A stretch of DNA of 42,403 nucleotides from positions 1-42,403 of the forward strand of contig NZ_SPQN01000028.1 in assembly GCF_004571065.1 (NCBI RefSeq). Direction: 5' to 3'. A program made the translations under genes and the position numbers. Under the pieces are notes generated by a model. It ran no database searches, had not been told where the DNA came from, and saw only the letters and a program-made list of their open reading frames with translations. This DNA is from Geodermatophilus sp. DF01-2 (GTDB lineage Bacteria; Actinomycetota; Actinomycetes; Mycobacteriales; Geodermatophilaceae). Of this stretch, positions 33,391-41,750 are shown one piece after another. Numbering within the stretch: position 1 is the stretch's first letter; every line of letters starts with the position of its first letter.

Positions 33391-33470
33391 GCCCCCTGCA
33401 GGGTCCCGCCGCGAGCGTGCGAGTGGCGGGGGGTCCTTCTCCGAGGGATGGGGGGACGCGGGGTCCTTCG
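33391..33470 (-). repeat. Stop-associated hairpin repeats after lspA
   Basis: Directly after the lspA stop the minus strand reads AAGGACCCC, then a second AAGGACCCCCC unit. Inner arms CCCGCC (33405-33410) and GGCGGG (33425-33430) enclose GCGAGCGTGCGAGT. It lies between lspA and the RluD-type gene, so it may attenuate rather than fully stop transcription. Confidence 0.55.
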
Positions 33471-34067
33471 TCAGTCGCGCGCGGAGCCGTCGTCCCCGGC
33501 CTTCCGGCTGCCGGAGCTGCGGGTGCCGTCGAACTCGATGCCGCGCAGCGCGAGGACGGCGCCGAGCACGCCGCCGCACACGATGGCGGAGTCGGCGACG
33601 TTGAAGATCGGGTAGAACTCGCCGTTCGGCGCGAAGACCGAGATGAAGTCGACGACGCCGCCGCGCAGGAAGCCCGGGTCGCGGAAGACCCGGTCGACCA
33701 GGTTGCCCACCGCCCCGCCGAGCACCAGCCCGAGGGCGACGGCCCAGCCGGTGGAGAACAGCCGGCGTGCGGTGCGCACGATGACCACCGCGACGGCGAC
33801 CGCGATGAGGGTGAAGACGATGGTGAAGCCCTCGGCGAAGGAGAACGCCGCGCCGGTGTTGCGGGTGTGGGTCAGGTACAACGCCCCGCCGAGCAGCCGG
33901 ATGTTCTCGCCGCGCTCGATCGTCGCGACGACGAGCAGCTTGGTGCCCAGGTCGACCAGCAGCACCGCCAGCGCGAGCAGGAACAGCAGCCGGGTGCGCG
34001 GACGGCGTCCGGCGGTGGCGCGGGAGGCCGTGACCGCGCCGTCCTGGGGATCGCTCGGTTCGGACAG
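33471..34067 (-). CDS. lspA: Lipoprotein signal peptidase II, apparent CTG start
   Basis: Predicted 198 residues. Four membrane helices and both catalytic Asp are present: [20 protein letters not shown], then [17 protein letters not shown] with Asp one and [15 protein letters not shown] with Asp two. The enzyme cleaves signal peptides of lipoproteins such as that at 3525 after lipid addition. No ATG, GTG or TTG lies at the natural start. A CTG (34065-34067) sits five bases after a strong GAGGAG and gives [10 protein letters not shown]. The nearest GTG (34143-34145) would add 26 residues with a poor ribosome site. I therefore favour CTG. Divergent from mqo. Confidence 0.92.
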   Translation of the reverse strand: MSEPSDPQDGAVTASRATAGRRPRTRLLFLLALAVLLVDLGTKLLVVATIERGENIRLLGGALYLTHTRNTGAAFSFAEGFTIVFTLIAVAVAVVIVRTARRLFSTGWAVALGLVLGGAVGNLVDRVFRDPGFLRGGVVDFISVFAPNGEFYPIFNVADSAIVCGGVLGAVLALRGIEFDGTRSSGSRKAGDDGSARD

Positions 34068-34207
34068 GAGAGCTCCTCGGTCGATGCGTGGATGTGCCGG
34101 GGCGGCCGGTCCCGCCGTCCCGACCGACGATAGCCGCGGGGGCACACCGTCCCTGCCGCCGTCCGGGACGGCGCGCAACTCGGAGGCGTTGTGATCCATC
34201 TCATGAC

Positions 34208-34220
34208 TGTGTGCGACACA
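34208..34220. promoter_or_regulatory. Palindrome in the lspA-mqo divergent gap
   Basis: TGTGT-GCG-ACACA is a perfect inverted repeat, flanked by two copies of CATCTCA (34196-34202 and 34219-34225). Further on, GAGGAGC-ACC-GCTCCTC (34268-34284) is a perfect 7-bp hairpin in the mqo leader, just ahead of its GGAAGG ribosome site. The first could bind a regulator; the second could affect translation. Confidence 0.35.
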
Positions 34221-34304
34221 TCTCACCACGCCGAGTGACATGTTCGGCCGGAAAGTGGTCGAAGTTGGAGGAGCACCGCTCCTCTCCTCGCACGGAAGGC
34301 CGTC

Positions 34305-35798
34305 GTGTCCACCGATCTCGCCCCAGCCACCGACCCCGACGTAGTCCTCGTGGGCGGCGGCGTCATGAGCGCGACGCTCGCGTCGCTGCTCGGCGTCGTA
34401 GCCCCCGACTGGAGCGTCACCGTCTTCGAGTCCGCGCCAGCGGTGGCCGGCGAGAGCTCCGACGCCTGGAACAACGCCGGGACCGGTCATGCGGCCCTCT
34501 GCGAGCTCAACTACACCCCCGCGACCGCGGACGGGGCGGTCGACGTCACCAAGGCCGTGACGATCAACGAGCAGTTCCAGGTCTCGCGGCAGTTCTGGTC
34601 GCACCTGGTCCGCTCGGGGCTGACCGGCGCACCCAAGGAGTTCATCACTCCCGTCCCGCACATCAGCTTCGTCACCGGCGAGGCCGGCCGCTCGTACATG
34701 CGCACCCGCCACGAGGCCATGGCGGCGCAGCCGGTGTTCGCCGGGCTGGAGTACACCGACAGCGCCGCCGAGCTGGCCGGATGGGTGCCGCTGATGATGG
34801 CCGGGCGCCCGGCCGACCAGGTGGTCGCCGCGACGCGGTCGGCGGCCGGCACCGACGTCGACTTCGGGTCGCTGACCCGACTGCTGCTCGACGCCGCCGA
34901 GGAGCGGGGCGTGCACGTGCACGTCAACCAGCGGGTCACCGACATCGAGCGCCGGGACGACGGCCGGTGGGCGGTGACCGTGCGTGACACCCGCAGCGGG
35001 GAGGAGCGCACCGTCCGCACCCGCTTCCTGTTCGTCGGCGCCGGTGGCGGGGCCCTGCCGCTGCTGCAGAGGGCCGGCATCCCCGAGATCCGCGGATTCG
35101 GCGGCTTCCCGGTGAGCGGCCAGTTCCTGCGGACCCGCTCGCCCGAGCTGGTCTCGGCGCACCAGGCCAAGGTCTACGGCCAGGCCGCCGTCGGCGCCCC
35201 GCCGATGTCGGTGCCGCACCTGGACCTGCGGCTCATCGACGGCGACCACTCGTTGCTGTTCGGCCCGTACGCGGGCTTCTCGCCGAAGTTCCTCAAGGCA
35301 GGCTCGCTGTTCGACCTGCCGCGCAGCGTCAAGCCGAGCAACCTGGGCTCGATGCTCGGCGTGGCCCGCACCGAGATGGCGCTCACCCGCTACCTCATCG
35401 GCGAGCTGCTCCAGTCGCGCGGCGACCGTCACCGGACGCTCACCGACTTCGTGCCGCTGGCCGAGCAGCAGGACTGGGACATGATCACCGCGGGTCAGCG
35501 GGTCCAGGTGATCAAGCGTGACCCGGCGACCGGCCGCGGTGTCCTGCAGTTCGGCACCGAGCTGGTCGTCGGCGCCGAGGGCACCATCGCCGGCCTGCTG
35601 GGAGCCTCCCCGGGCGCGTCGACGGCGGTCTCGGCGATGCTCACCGTGCTCGAGCGCTGCTTCCCCGACCGGATCGCCGCCTGGCGCCCGGCGCTGCAGG
35701 AGGCGATCCCCTCCTACGGTCGCCGGCTCAACGACGACCCCGCGCTGCTGGCCGAGGTCCGCGCCGAGACCACGCAGACCCTGGAGCTCAACGGCTGA
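34305..35798 (+). CDS. mqo: Malate:quinone oxidoreductase
   Basis: Predicted 497 residues from GTG 34305, the usual Mqo length. The N-terminal FAD site reads VVLVGGGVMSATLASLLGVV, followed by the family hallmark VAGESSDAWNNAGTGHAALC and ELNYTP. Later blocks are VSGQFLRT, LLFGPYAGFSPKFLKAGS and GTELVVGAEGTIAGLLGASPG. It is a peripheral membrane enzyme that passes electrons from malate to the quinone pool in the TCA cycle. Monocistronic: divergent from lspA, and followed by a 45-bp palindrome 13 bases after its stop. Confidence 0.97.
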   Translation: MSTDLAPATDPDVVLVGGGVMSATLASLLGVVAPDWSVTVFESAPAVAGESSDAWNNAGTGHAALCELNYTPATADGAVDVTKAVTINEQFQVSRQFWSHLVRSGLTGAPKEFITPVPHISFVTGEAGRSYMRTRHEAMAAQPVFAGLEYTDSAAELAGWVPLMMAGRPADQVVAATRSAAGTDVDFGSLTRLLLDAAEERGVHVHVNQRVTDIERRDDGRWAVTVRDTRSGEERTVRTRFLFVGAGGGALPLLQRAGIPEIRGFGGFPVSGQFLRTRSPELVSAHQAKVYGQAAVGAPPMSVPHLDLRLIDGDHSLLFGPYAGFSPKFLKAGSLFDLPRSVKPSNLGSMLGVARTEMALTRYLIGELLQSRGDRHRTLTDFVPLAEQQDWDMITAGQRVQVIKRDPATGRGVLQFGTELVVGAEGTIAGLLGASPGASTAVSAMLTVLERCFPDRIAAWRPALQEAIPSYGRRLNDDPALLAEVRAETTQTLELNG

Positions 35799-35809
35799 CC
35801 CACGCCGTT

Positions 35810-35858
35810 TCGTGCACTTCCGCGGAAGTACTCCGTACACATCCGCGGAAGTGCACGA
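35810..35858. repeat. 45-bp palindrome, copy 1 (mqo side)
   Basis: Arms GTGCACTTCCGCGGA (35812-35826) and TCCGCGGAAGTGCAC (35842-35856) are perfect and extend two bases outward. The 15-base centre keeps a CCG. It lies between the stops of the convergent mqo and DUF559 genes. The arms are identical to those of copy 2 at 36822-36866. Confidence 0.85.
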
Positions 35859-35867
35859 GCTGGTCAC

Positions 35868-36749
35868 TCATCCCTGGTGGGCTCCCGCGAGCGCTGTGCG
35901 GATCCGCTCCACGACGGCGTCCATGGACCGCAGGTCGGTGGCAGCCAGCCGGATGACACGCCAGCCGGCAGCCACCAGCAGTGCCAGCCGGACGTCGTCC
36001 CGCATGATCTGCAGGTCCTCGAAGTGGTGGGCGCCCTCGTACTCGACGACCAGGCGGTGTTCCGGCCACGCGAGGTCGACGCGGGCGAGCCAGCGTCCAC
36101 CGTCCACGACGTCGTACTGCGGCACCGGAGTCGGCAGCCCCCCGAGGACGCACGCCACCCGCACCCAGGACTCCGGTGGGGACTCACTGCGCGGGTCCGT
36201 CAGGTCGAACACGCCGCGGACGCGTCGTGAGTCGCGGCGGCCGGTCCTGTCCCGGAGCAGGTCGCGCAGGTCCGATGGCCGCACCCGACCGCTGCGGAGC
36301 AACGCGTCGACGACACCGACGGCAGTCGCCGTGGTCTCCAACGCGGCCACGTCCCACGCCGTCCGCACCGACGTCGTCCAGCGCATGCCCTGGCGGTCGT
36401 CCACGACGTCGGAGGGGCTGACGTCCGTCCGGTGGACGCGGACGCCTCCAGGTCCCCGCCACTTGTGTGGAGACGGGATCACGACGGTGACCGGGTCGCC
36501 GTACGTCGGCGCGGGCGCTCCGAGGACGGCCGCCGCGGACCGACCGCCCAGGGCGGCCTCCGGTGGCATGAGCAGGGCGGCTGCTCGGCAGCGCAGGAGG
36601 TGGTCACGCGGGAGCGAGACATCGGCGTACACACCGTGCAGCACCCGCACGTATGGGCCGTCGGCGAGCTGACGCCGGGTGATCCGTCCCTCGGCGATGG
36701 CGAGGGAGCCGATGAACACCCCTTCCGGGGCGCTGGGTCTGAGCAGCAC
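35868..36749 (-). CDS. DUF559 (Vsr-like endonuclease fold) protein with winged-helix N-terminus
   Basis: Predicted 293 residues from GTG 36747-36749, with AGGA eight bases upstream; the frame is open upstream without other good starts. The N-terminus (AIAEGRITRRQLADGPYVRV, LHGVYADV) resembles the AbiEi-type winged helix, and a middle domain follows (RWTTSVRTAWDVAALETTAT). The C-terminal 90 residues are DUF559: DGGRWLARVDLAWPEHRLVV, EYEGAHHFED and LVAAGWRVIRLAATDLRSM, with the Asp/Glu pattern of the Vsr/PD-(D/E)xK nuclease fold. The function of such actinobacterial proteins is unknown. It lies alone between mqo and the antiporter, enclosed by two 45-bp palindromes, as an inserted cassette would. 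Confidence 0.85.
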   Translation of the reverse strand: MLLRPSAPEGVFIGSLAIAEGRITRRQLADGPYVRVLHGVYADVSLPRDHLLRCRAAALLMPPEAALGGRSAAAVLGAPAPTYGDPVTVVIPSPHKWRGPGGVRVHRTDVSPSDVVDDRQGMRWTTSVRTAWDVAALETTATAVGVVDALLRSGRVRPSDLRDLLRDRTGRRDSRRVRGVFDLTDPRSESPPESWVRVACVLGGLPTPVPQYDVVDGGRWLARVDLAWPEHRLVVEYEGAHHFEDLQIMRDDVRLALLVAAGWRVIRLAATDLRSMDAVVERIRTALAGAHQG

Positions 36750-36821
36750 CGGGGGATCCTGGCCGGTCGGGGCGCGTGCCCGCTGGCACTGTCCACAACG
36801 GCGCCCGTGGCCTGGCTTCCT

Positions 36822-36866
36822 GTGCACTTCCGCGGAGATGCACCGTGCATTTCCGCGGAAGTGCAC
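36822..36866. repeat. 45-bp palindrome, copy 2 (antiporter side)
   Basis: Arms GTGCACTTCCGCGGA (36822-36836) and TCCGCGGAAGTGCAC (36852-36866), with inner arms ATGCA and TGCAT around CCG: a nearly uninterrupted 21-bp stem with one G-T pair. It lies 12 bases from the antiporter stop and 72 bases upstream of the DUF559 start. The arms are identical to copy 1, while the central bases differ. Confidence 0.85.
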
Positions 36867-36877
36867 GGCCACAGAGC

Positions 36878-38389
36878 TCAGTCGGTCTCGGAGACGGCAC
36901 CGGTCTCGCCGCGCCAGGCCGCCAGCCGGCCGGCGCGGCTGACCGCCCGCAGCCGCCGCTCGGCCTCCGTGCGCGACCTCCGCGCCGACACCAGCAGCGC
37001 CTGGTCGCCTCGCCTGAGCTGGGTCGTGCGGTCGGGGACGAACGCCTTGCCGTCGCGGACGATGAGCACCACCGCCGCGTCCTCGGGCAGCCGCAGCTCC
37101 GGCAGGTAGACGCCGTGCAGGCGAGAGCCCTGCGGCACGGTCAGCTGCATCAGCTCGGCGCCCAGCTCCTCGAGCGGAGCAGCCTCCACCTGGACGTCGC
37201 GCGGCGTGACCGGCGCGGCGATGCGCAGCCGCCGGGCCACCCAGGGCAGCGACCAGCCCTGGATCAGCGTGAAGACGACGACCAGCACGAAGACCGTGTC
37301 GAAGACGCGGGTCGCGTCCGCCACCCCTGCGGCGACCGGGAACGTCGCGAGCACGATCGGGACGGCGCCGCGCAGCCCGGCCCAGGAGATGAACGCCTGC
37401 TGCCGCGGCGGGATGCGGAACCACACGAGGCTGAGCAGCACCGACAGCGGCCGGGCCACCAGCAGCAGCGCCCCGCCGACCACCAGCGCGGGCAGCAGGG
37501 CCTCGTCCAGCCGCGAGGGCGAGGCCAGGAGCCCCAGCAGGACGAACAGACCGATCTGCGCGAGGGAGGCCATGCCCTCCGCGAAGCCGATGGACGCCGA
37601 GCGGTGCGGCAGTGCGGCGTTGCCGAGCACCACGCCGGCCAGGTAGACCGCCACGATCCCGGAGGTGAGGGCCAGGGTCGCCGTCGCGAAGGCCAGCACG
37701 CAGAGCGCGAGGGTCGCCAGCGGGTAGAAGCCGGCCAGCGGCAGCGCCACCCGGCGCAGCAGTTCCGCGCCGGCGAAGCCGACGGCGACGCCGATCGCCG
37801 CCCCGCCCAGCAACTGGACGACGACGTTCACGCCGACCAGCCACCACGCCCCCTGCTCGGGCTCGGTGAGATGAGCCGCCAGCGCGGTCACCAGCAGGAT
37901 GGCGGGCGCGTCGTTCAGCCCGCTCTCGGCCTCGATGGATGCGGCCAGCCGGCGGGGCAGGGGCAGCCGGCGCAGGGTCGCGAACACCGCGGCCGCGTCG
38001 GTCGAACCGATCACCGCGGCCAGCAGGAGGGCCAGGCCCCAGGGGAGGTCCAGCAGCCAGACGGTGATCGCGGCGGTGACCCCCACGCTCACCAGCACCC
38101 CGACGGTGGCCAGGGTGAGGCCAGGCCCGATCGCCCGCCGCACGTCGGCCCAGCGGGTCGTCAGGCCACCCTCGGCGAGGATCACCACGAGCGCGGCGAC
38201 GCCGAGGGTCTGGGTGAGCTTGACGTCCTCGAACTGCACTCCCAGGCCGCTCTCCCCCAGCGCGACCCCGAGGGCGAGGTACAGCAGCAGGCTGGGCAGG
38301 CCGAGGCGGTCGGCCAGCCGCAGGGCGACGGCGGCGACGAGGACCACGAGGGCGCCCGCGGCGAGGGCGAGGGTGACCGTCGTGTTCAC
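36878..38389 (-). CDS. Cation/proton antiporter with C-terminal TrkA-C domain
   Basis: Predicted 503 residues from ATG 38387-38389. The N-terminal 385 residues form 12 or so helices of the CPA1 type (LPSLLLYLALGVALGESGLG, AAVIGSTDAAAVFATLRRLP, IEAESGLNDAPAILLVTALA with the ion-binding Asn-Asp pair, WAGLRGAVPIVLATFPVAAG). The C-terminal 110 residues fit an RCK/TrkA-C ligand domain (LMQLTVPQGSRLHGVYLPEL, LRRGDQALLVSARR). This domain order is that of NhaP2/CvrA-type potassium/proton antiporters. It exports K+ or Na+ against protons, presumably gated by the C-terminal domain. Divergent from ileS. Confidence 0.92.
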   Translation of the reverse strand: MNTTVTLALAAGALVVLVAAVALRLADRLGLPSLLLYLALGVALGESGLGVQFEDVKLTQTLGVAALVVILAEGGLTTRWADVRRAIGPGLTLATVGVLVSVGVTAAITVWLLDLPWGLALLLAAVIGSTDAAAVFATLRRLPLPRRLAASIEAESGLNDAPAILLVTALAAHLTEPEQGAWWLVGVNVVVQLLGGAAIGVAVGFAGAELLRRVALPLAGFYPLATLALCVLAFATATLALTSGIVAVYLAGVVLGNAALPHRSASIGFAEGMASLAQIGLFVLLGLLASPSRLDEALLPALVVGGALLLVARPLSVLLSLVWFRIPPRQQAFISWAGLRGAVPIVLATFPVAAGVADATRVFDTVFVLVVVFTLIQGWSLPWVARRLRIAAPVTPRDVQVEAAPLEELGAELMQLTVPQGSRLHGVYLPELRLPEDAAVVLIVRDGKAFVPDRTTQLRRGDQALLVSARRSRTEAERRLRAVSRAGRLAAWRGETGAVSETD

Positions 38390-38522
38390 CGCGCGCGCCC
38401 GTCCACCTCCGCAGTCTCCCGTACCGCCACATCGGAGCCGTCCCGCGACCCGGCCGGGGCACCCACCGGGACGGGCGGCCGGAACCGGCCGGCGGCCTCG
38501 GGGGTGAGGGTGAGCCGGGTGG

Positions 38523-38528
38523 GAGAAT
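38523..38528 (+). promoter_or_regulatory. Possible -10 hexamer for a leaderless ileS
   Basis: GAGAAT ends six bases before the ileS GTG, the spacing seen at 4293 and 14707, although its first base is not T. The whole 145-base gap to the divergent antiporter lacks a Shine-Dalgarno sequence at ileS and lacks T-box features. Confidence 0.35.
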
Positions 38529-38534
38529 CGGATC

Positions 38535-41500
38535 GTGAGCTCACCCGGCCCCTTCCGCGCGCTGCCCCCTCAGGTCGACCTGCCCGCCCTGGAGCAGGAG
38601 ATCCTGGGCCGCTGGGAGGCCGACAAGGTCTTCGCCCGCTCCCTGGAGGCCTCCGCCGGCCGCCCGCAGTGGAACTTCTACGAGGGCCCCCCCACCGCCA
38701 ACGGCCGCCCGGGGACCCACCACATCGAGGCGCGCGCGTTCAAGGACGTCTTCCCCCGCTTCAAGACCATGCAGGGCTGGCACGTCCCCCGCCGCGCCGG
38801 GTGGGACTGCCACGGCCTGCCGGTGGAGATCGCCGTCGAGCAGGAGCTGGGTTTCGCCGGCAAGCCCGACATCGAGCGCTACGGCATCGCGGAGTTCAAC
38901 GCCCGCTGCCGGGAGTCGGTGATGCGTCACGTCGACGCCTTCAGCGACCTCACCCGCCGGATGGGCTACTGGGTCGACATGTCCACCGCCTACTGGACGA
39001 TGGACCCGGCCTACATCGAGAGCGTCTGGTGGTCGCTCAAGCAGGTCTTCGACAAGGGCCTGCTGGTCGAGGACCACCGGGTGGCGCCCTACTGTCCGCG
39101 CTGCGGCACCGGGCTGTCCGACCACGAGGTCGCCCAGGGCTACGAGTCCATCACCGACCCGTCGGTGTACGTCCGGCTGCCGGTCACCAGCGGCGAGTGG
39201 GCCGGCAAGGCCGACCTGCTGATCTGGACGACGACGCCGTGGACGCTGCCGAGCAACACCGCGGTCGCCGTCCACCCCGACGTCACCTACGTCGTGGCCC
39301 GTCGCGGCGGGGACACCCTCGTCGTGGCCGAGCCCCTGCTCGGCGCCGTCTTCGGCGACCTCGACGACGTGGAGGTCCTGGCCCGCACGCCCGGGCGGGA
39401 CTGGGAGCGGGTGCACTACCGCCGTCCGTTCGAGCTGGTCGAGTTCCCGGCCGGCGAGGACGCGCATTTCGTCGTCCTCGCCGATTACGTGACGACCGAC
39501 GACGGCACCGGGCTGGTCCACCAGTCCCCCGCGTTCGGCGCCGACGACCTCGCCGTCTGCCGTTCCTACGGCCTGCCGGTGGTCAACCCGATCGACCCGA
39601 CCGGGCACTTCCTGCCCGAGGTCGGCCTGGTCGGTGGCCACTTCTTCAAGGCGGCCGACCCCGCGCTGGTCGAGGACCTGGAGAACCGCGGCGTGCTGTG
39701 GCGCGAGCAGCGCTACGAGCACAGCTATCCGCACTGCTGGCGCTGCCACACGCCGCTCATGTACTACGCGCAGCCGTCCTGGTACATCCGCACGTCGGCG
39801 GTCAAGGACCAGCTGCTCGCCGAGAACGAGAGGACGCACTGGTACCCGGAGACCATCCAGTGGGGCCGCTACGGCGACTGGCTGCGCAACAACGTCGACT
39901 GGGCGCTCTCCCGCGACCGCTACTGGGGCACACCGCTGCCGATCTGGCGCAGCGACGCCGACCCGCAGCGGATGGTCGTGGTCGGCTCGCTGGCCGAGCT
40001 GTCGGAACTCACCGGCCGCGACCTCGCCGGCCTCGACCCGCACCGTCCGTTCATCGACGAGGTGACGTTCACGCTGCCCGGTGAGGAGGGCACCTACCGC
40101 CGGGTGCCGCAGGTCATCGACGCCTGGTACGACTCCGGGTCGATGCCCTTCGCCCAGTGGGGCGCGCCGTACCGCAACCAGGCGGAGTTCGAGGCCGCCT
40201 ACCCGGCGCAGTTCATCTGCGAGGCGATCGACCAGACCCGCGGCTGGTTCTACTCCCTCATGGCCGTCGGCACGCTCGTGTTCGGCCGCAGCTCCTACGA
40301 GAACGTGCTCTGCCTGGGCCACATCCTGGCCGAGGACGGCCGGAAGATGAGCAAGCACCTGGGCAACATCCTCGAACCCATCCCACTCATGGACCGGCAC
40401 GGCGCCGACGCCGTCCGCTGGTTCATGCTGGCCGGCGGCTCGCCGTGGTCGGCCCGCCGGGTCGGGCACGAGACGCTGTCCGAGGTGGTCCGCAAGGTGC
40501 TGCTCACCTACTGGAACACCGCCAGCTTCTTCACCCTCTACGCCGAGACCAACGGCTGGGGTGGGCGGGCCGACAGCACAGCGGAGCCGGCTCCGCCGCG
40601 GTCCGAGCGACCGTTGCTGGACCGCTGGGCGCTGGCCACCCTCGCCGAGGTCACCGACGGCGTCACCGCGGCGATGGAGGACTTCGACACCGCCGGTGCC
40701 GGCCGGCTGATCGCGCAGTTCGTCGACGACCTGTCCAACTGGTACGTGCGCCGCTCGAGGCGGCGGTTCTGGGACGGCGACCCGGCGGCGCTGGCCACGC
40801 TGCACGAGGTGCTCGACGTGCTGACCCGGCTCATGGCGCCGTTCACGCCGTTCGTCACCGAGGAGGTGTGGGGCCGAGCGGTCGCGCCGGGGCTCCCCGA
40901 CCCGGTCGACTCCGTGCACCTCGCCTCCTGGCCGCAGACGGACGAGGACGCCCGGGACGCCGGACTGGTCGAACAGGTGGCGCTGGTGCGCCGGCTGGTC
41001 GAGCTGGGCCGCTCGGCCCGCACCTCCGCCAAGGTGCGCACCCGCCAGCCGCTGGCCCGCGCGGTCGTGGCGGCGCCGGGCTGGGCGGACCTGCCCCGCG
41101 ACCTCGTGGCAGAGGTCGCCGACGAGTTGAACGTGGCTGCGCTGTCGGACCTCTCCGCGGTCGGCGGCGACCTGGTCGACGTCAGCGTGAAGGTCGACTT
41201 CCGCGCGGTGGGCCGCCGGCTGGGCGGCCAGGTGCAGGCGGTGGCCAGGGCCGTCGCCGCGGCCGACGCGTCGGCGCTGGTGGCCGCCTATCGCGCCGGG
41301 ACGGCGACCGTCGAGGTGGACGGCGTCACCGTGCCCCTCCAGGACGGCGACCTGGTGGTGACCGAGACCCCGCGGGAGGGCTGGACCGTGGCCAGCGGCG
41401 GCGGGTTGACCGTCGCCCTGGACCTGGAGCTCACCCCGGAGCTGGAGCGGGCGGGCCTGGTACGTGAGTTCGTGCGGCTGGTGCAGGAGTCCCGCAAGAA

Positions 41501-41699
41501 CGCCGGGCTGGCGGTCAGCGACCGCATCGAGCTCCGGTGGACGGCGGACGGCGCCATGGCACAGGCGCTCACCGAGCACGGCGACCAGGTCGCCGACGAG
41601 GTGCTCGCCGTCCGGGTGGGCGCCGGCACCGCCGGTGACGGCGACGGGATCGAGGGTCCGGCCGGCTCGCGCTTCTGGGTGGCCCGCGCCGGCAGGTGA
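38535..41699 (+). CDS. ileS: Isoleucyl-tRNA synthetase
   Basis: Predicted 1054 residues from GTG 38535, the actinobacterial length. The HIGH-equivalent motif is THHIEARAF (residues 61-69, following GPPTANGRPG), and the KMSKS-equivalent is GRKMSKHLGN (about 603). The editing domain carries WTTTPWTLPSNTAVAVHPD (about 230-250). WDCHGLPVEIAVEQELGF and DQTRGWFYSLMAVGTLVFG are typical IleRS blocks. An anticodon-binding domain and a C-terminal DUF5915-like region follow. It charges tRNA-Ile and edits valine. Many actinobacterial ileS genes carry a T-box leader; none is visible here. A stop-associated hairpin repeat begins right after the TGA. Confidence 0.98.
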   Translation: MSSPGPFRALPPQVDLPALEQEILGRWEADKVFARSLEASAGRPQWNFYEGPPTANGRPGTHHIEARAFKDVFPRFKTMQGWHVPRRAGWDCHGLPVEIAVEQELGFAGKPDIERYGIAEFNARCRESVMRHVDAFSDLTRRMGYWVDMSTAYWTMDPAYIESVWWSLKQVFDKGLLVEDHRVAPYCPRCGTGLSDHEVAQGYESITDPSVYVRLPVTSGEWAGKADLLIWTTTPWTLPSNTAVAVHPDVTYVVARRGGDTLVVAEPLLGAVFGDLDDVEVLARTPGRDWERVHYRRPFELVEFPAGEDAHFVVLADYVTTDDGTGLVHQSPAFGADDLAVCRSYGLPVVNPIDPTGHFLPEVGLVGGHFFKAADPALVEDLENRGVLWREQRYEHSYPHCWRCHTPLMYYAQPSWYIRTSAVKDQLLAENERTHWYPETIQWGRYGDWLRNNVDWALSRDRYWGTPLPIWRSDADPQRMVVVGSLAELSELTGRDLAGLDPHRPFIDEVTFTLPGEEGTYRRVPQVIDAWYDSGSMPFAQWGAPYRNQAEFEAAYPAQFICEAIDQTRGWFYSLMAVGTLVFGRSSYENVLCLGHILAEDGRKMSKHLGNILEPIPLMDRHGADAVRWFMLAGGSPWSARRVGHETLSEVVRKVLLTYWNTASFFTLYAETNGWGGRADSTAEPAPPRSERPLLDRWALATLAEVTDGVTAAMEDFDTAGAGRLIAQFVDDLSNWYVRRSRRRFWDGDPAALATLHEVLDVLTRLMAPFTPFVTEEVWGRAVAPGLPDPVDSVHLASWPQTDEDARDAGLVEQVALVRRLVELGRSARTSAKVRTRQPLARAVVAAPGWADLPRDLVAEVADELNVAALSDLSAVGGDLVDVSVKVDFRAVGRRLGGQVQAVARAVAAADASALVAAYRAGTATVEVDGVTVPLQDGDLVVTETPREGWTVASGGGLTVALDLELTPELERAGLVREFVRLVQESRKNAGLAVSDRIELRWTADGAMAQALTEHGDQVADEVLAVRVGAGTAGDGDGIEGPAGSRFWVARAGR

Positions 41700-41708
41700 G
41701 ACAGGACC

Positions 41709-41750
41709 CCCTCCTGGGCCGCCTCGCGCCCTCGGGGGCGCCACGGAGGG
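41709..41750 (+). repeat. Stop-associated hairpin repeat after ileS
   Basis: The sequence after the ileS stop reads ACAGGACCCCC. Arms CCCTCC (41709-41714) and GGAGGG (41745-41750) enclose a core with CTCGCGCCCTCGGGGGCG. It is the most diverged member of the family. It lies between convergent genes. Confidence 0.5.

Noticed and set aside
35810..36866. Palindromes as terminal inverted repeats of an insertion sequence
   Set aside because: The enclosed gene has no transposase motif, and I could not identify a target-site duplication next to the elements.
35868..38462. Extended DUF559 frame continuing through the antiporter gene
   Set aside because: Upstream of 36749 it passes through a palindrome and then runs out of phase over the antiporter, whose helices and motifs are clear in another frame.
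38390..38534. T-box riboswitch before ileS
   Set aside because: No T-box core sequence and too little space.
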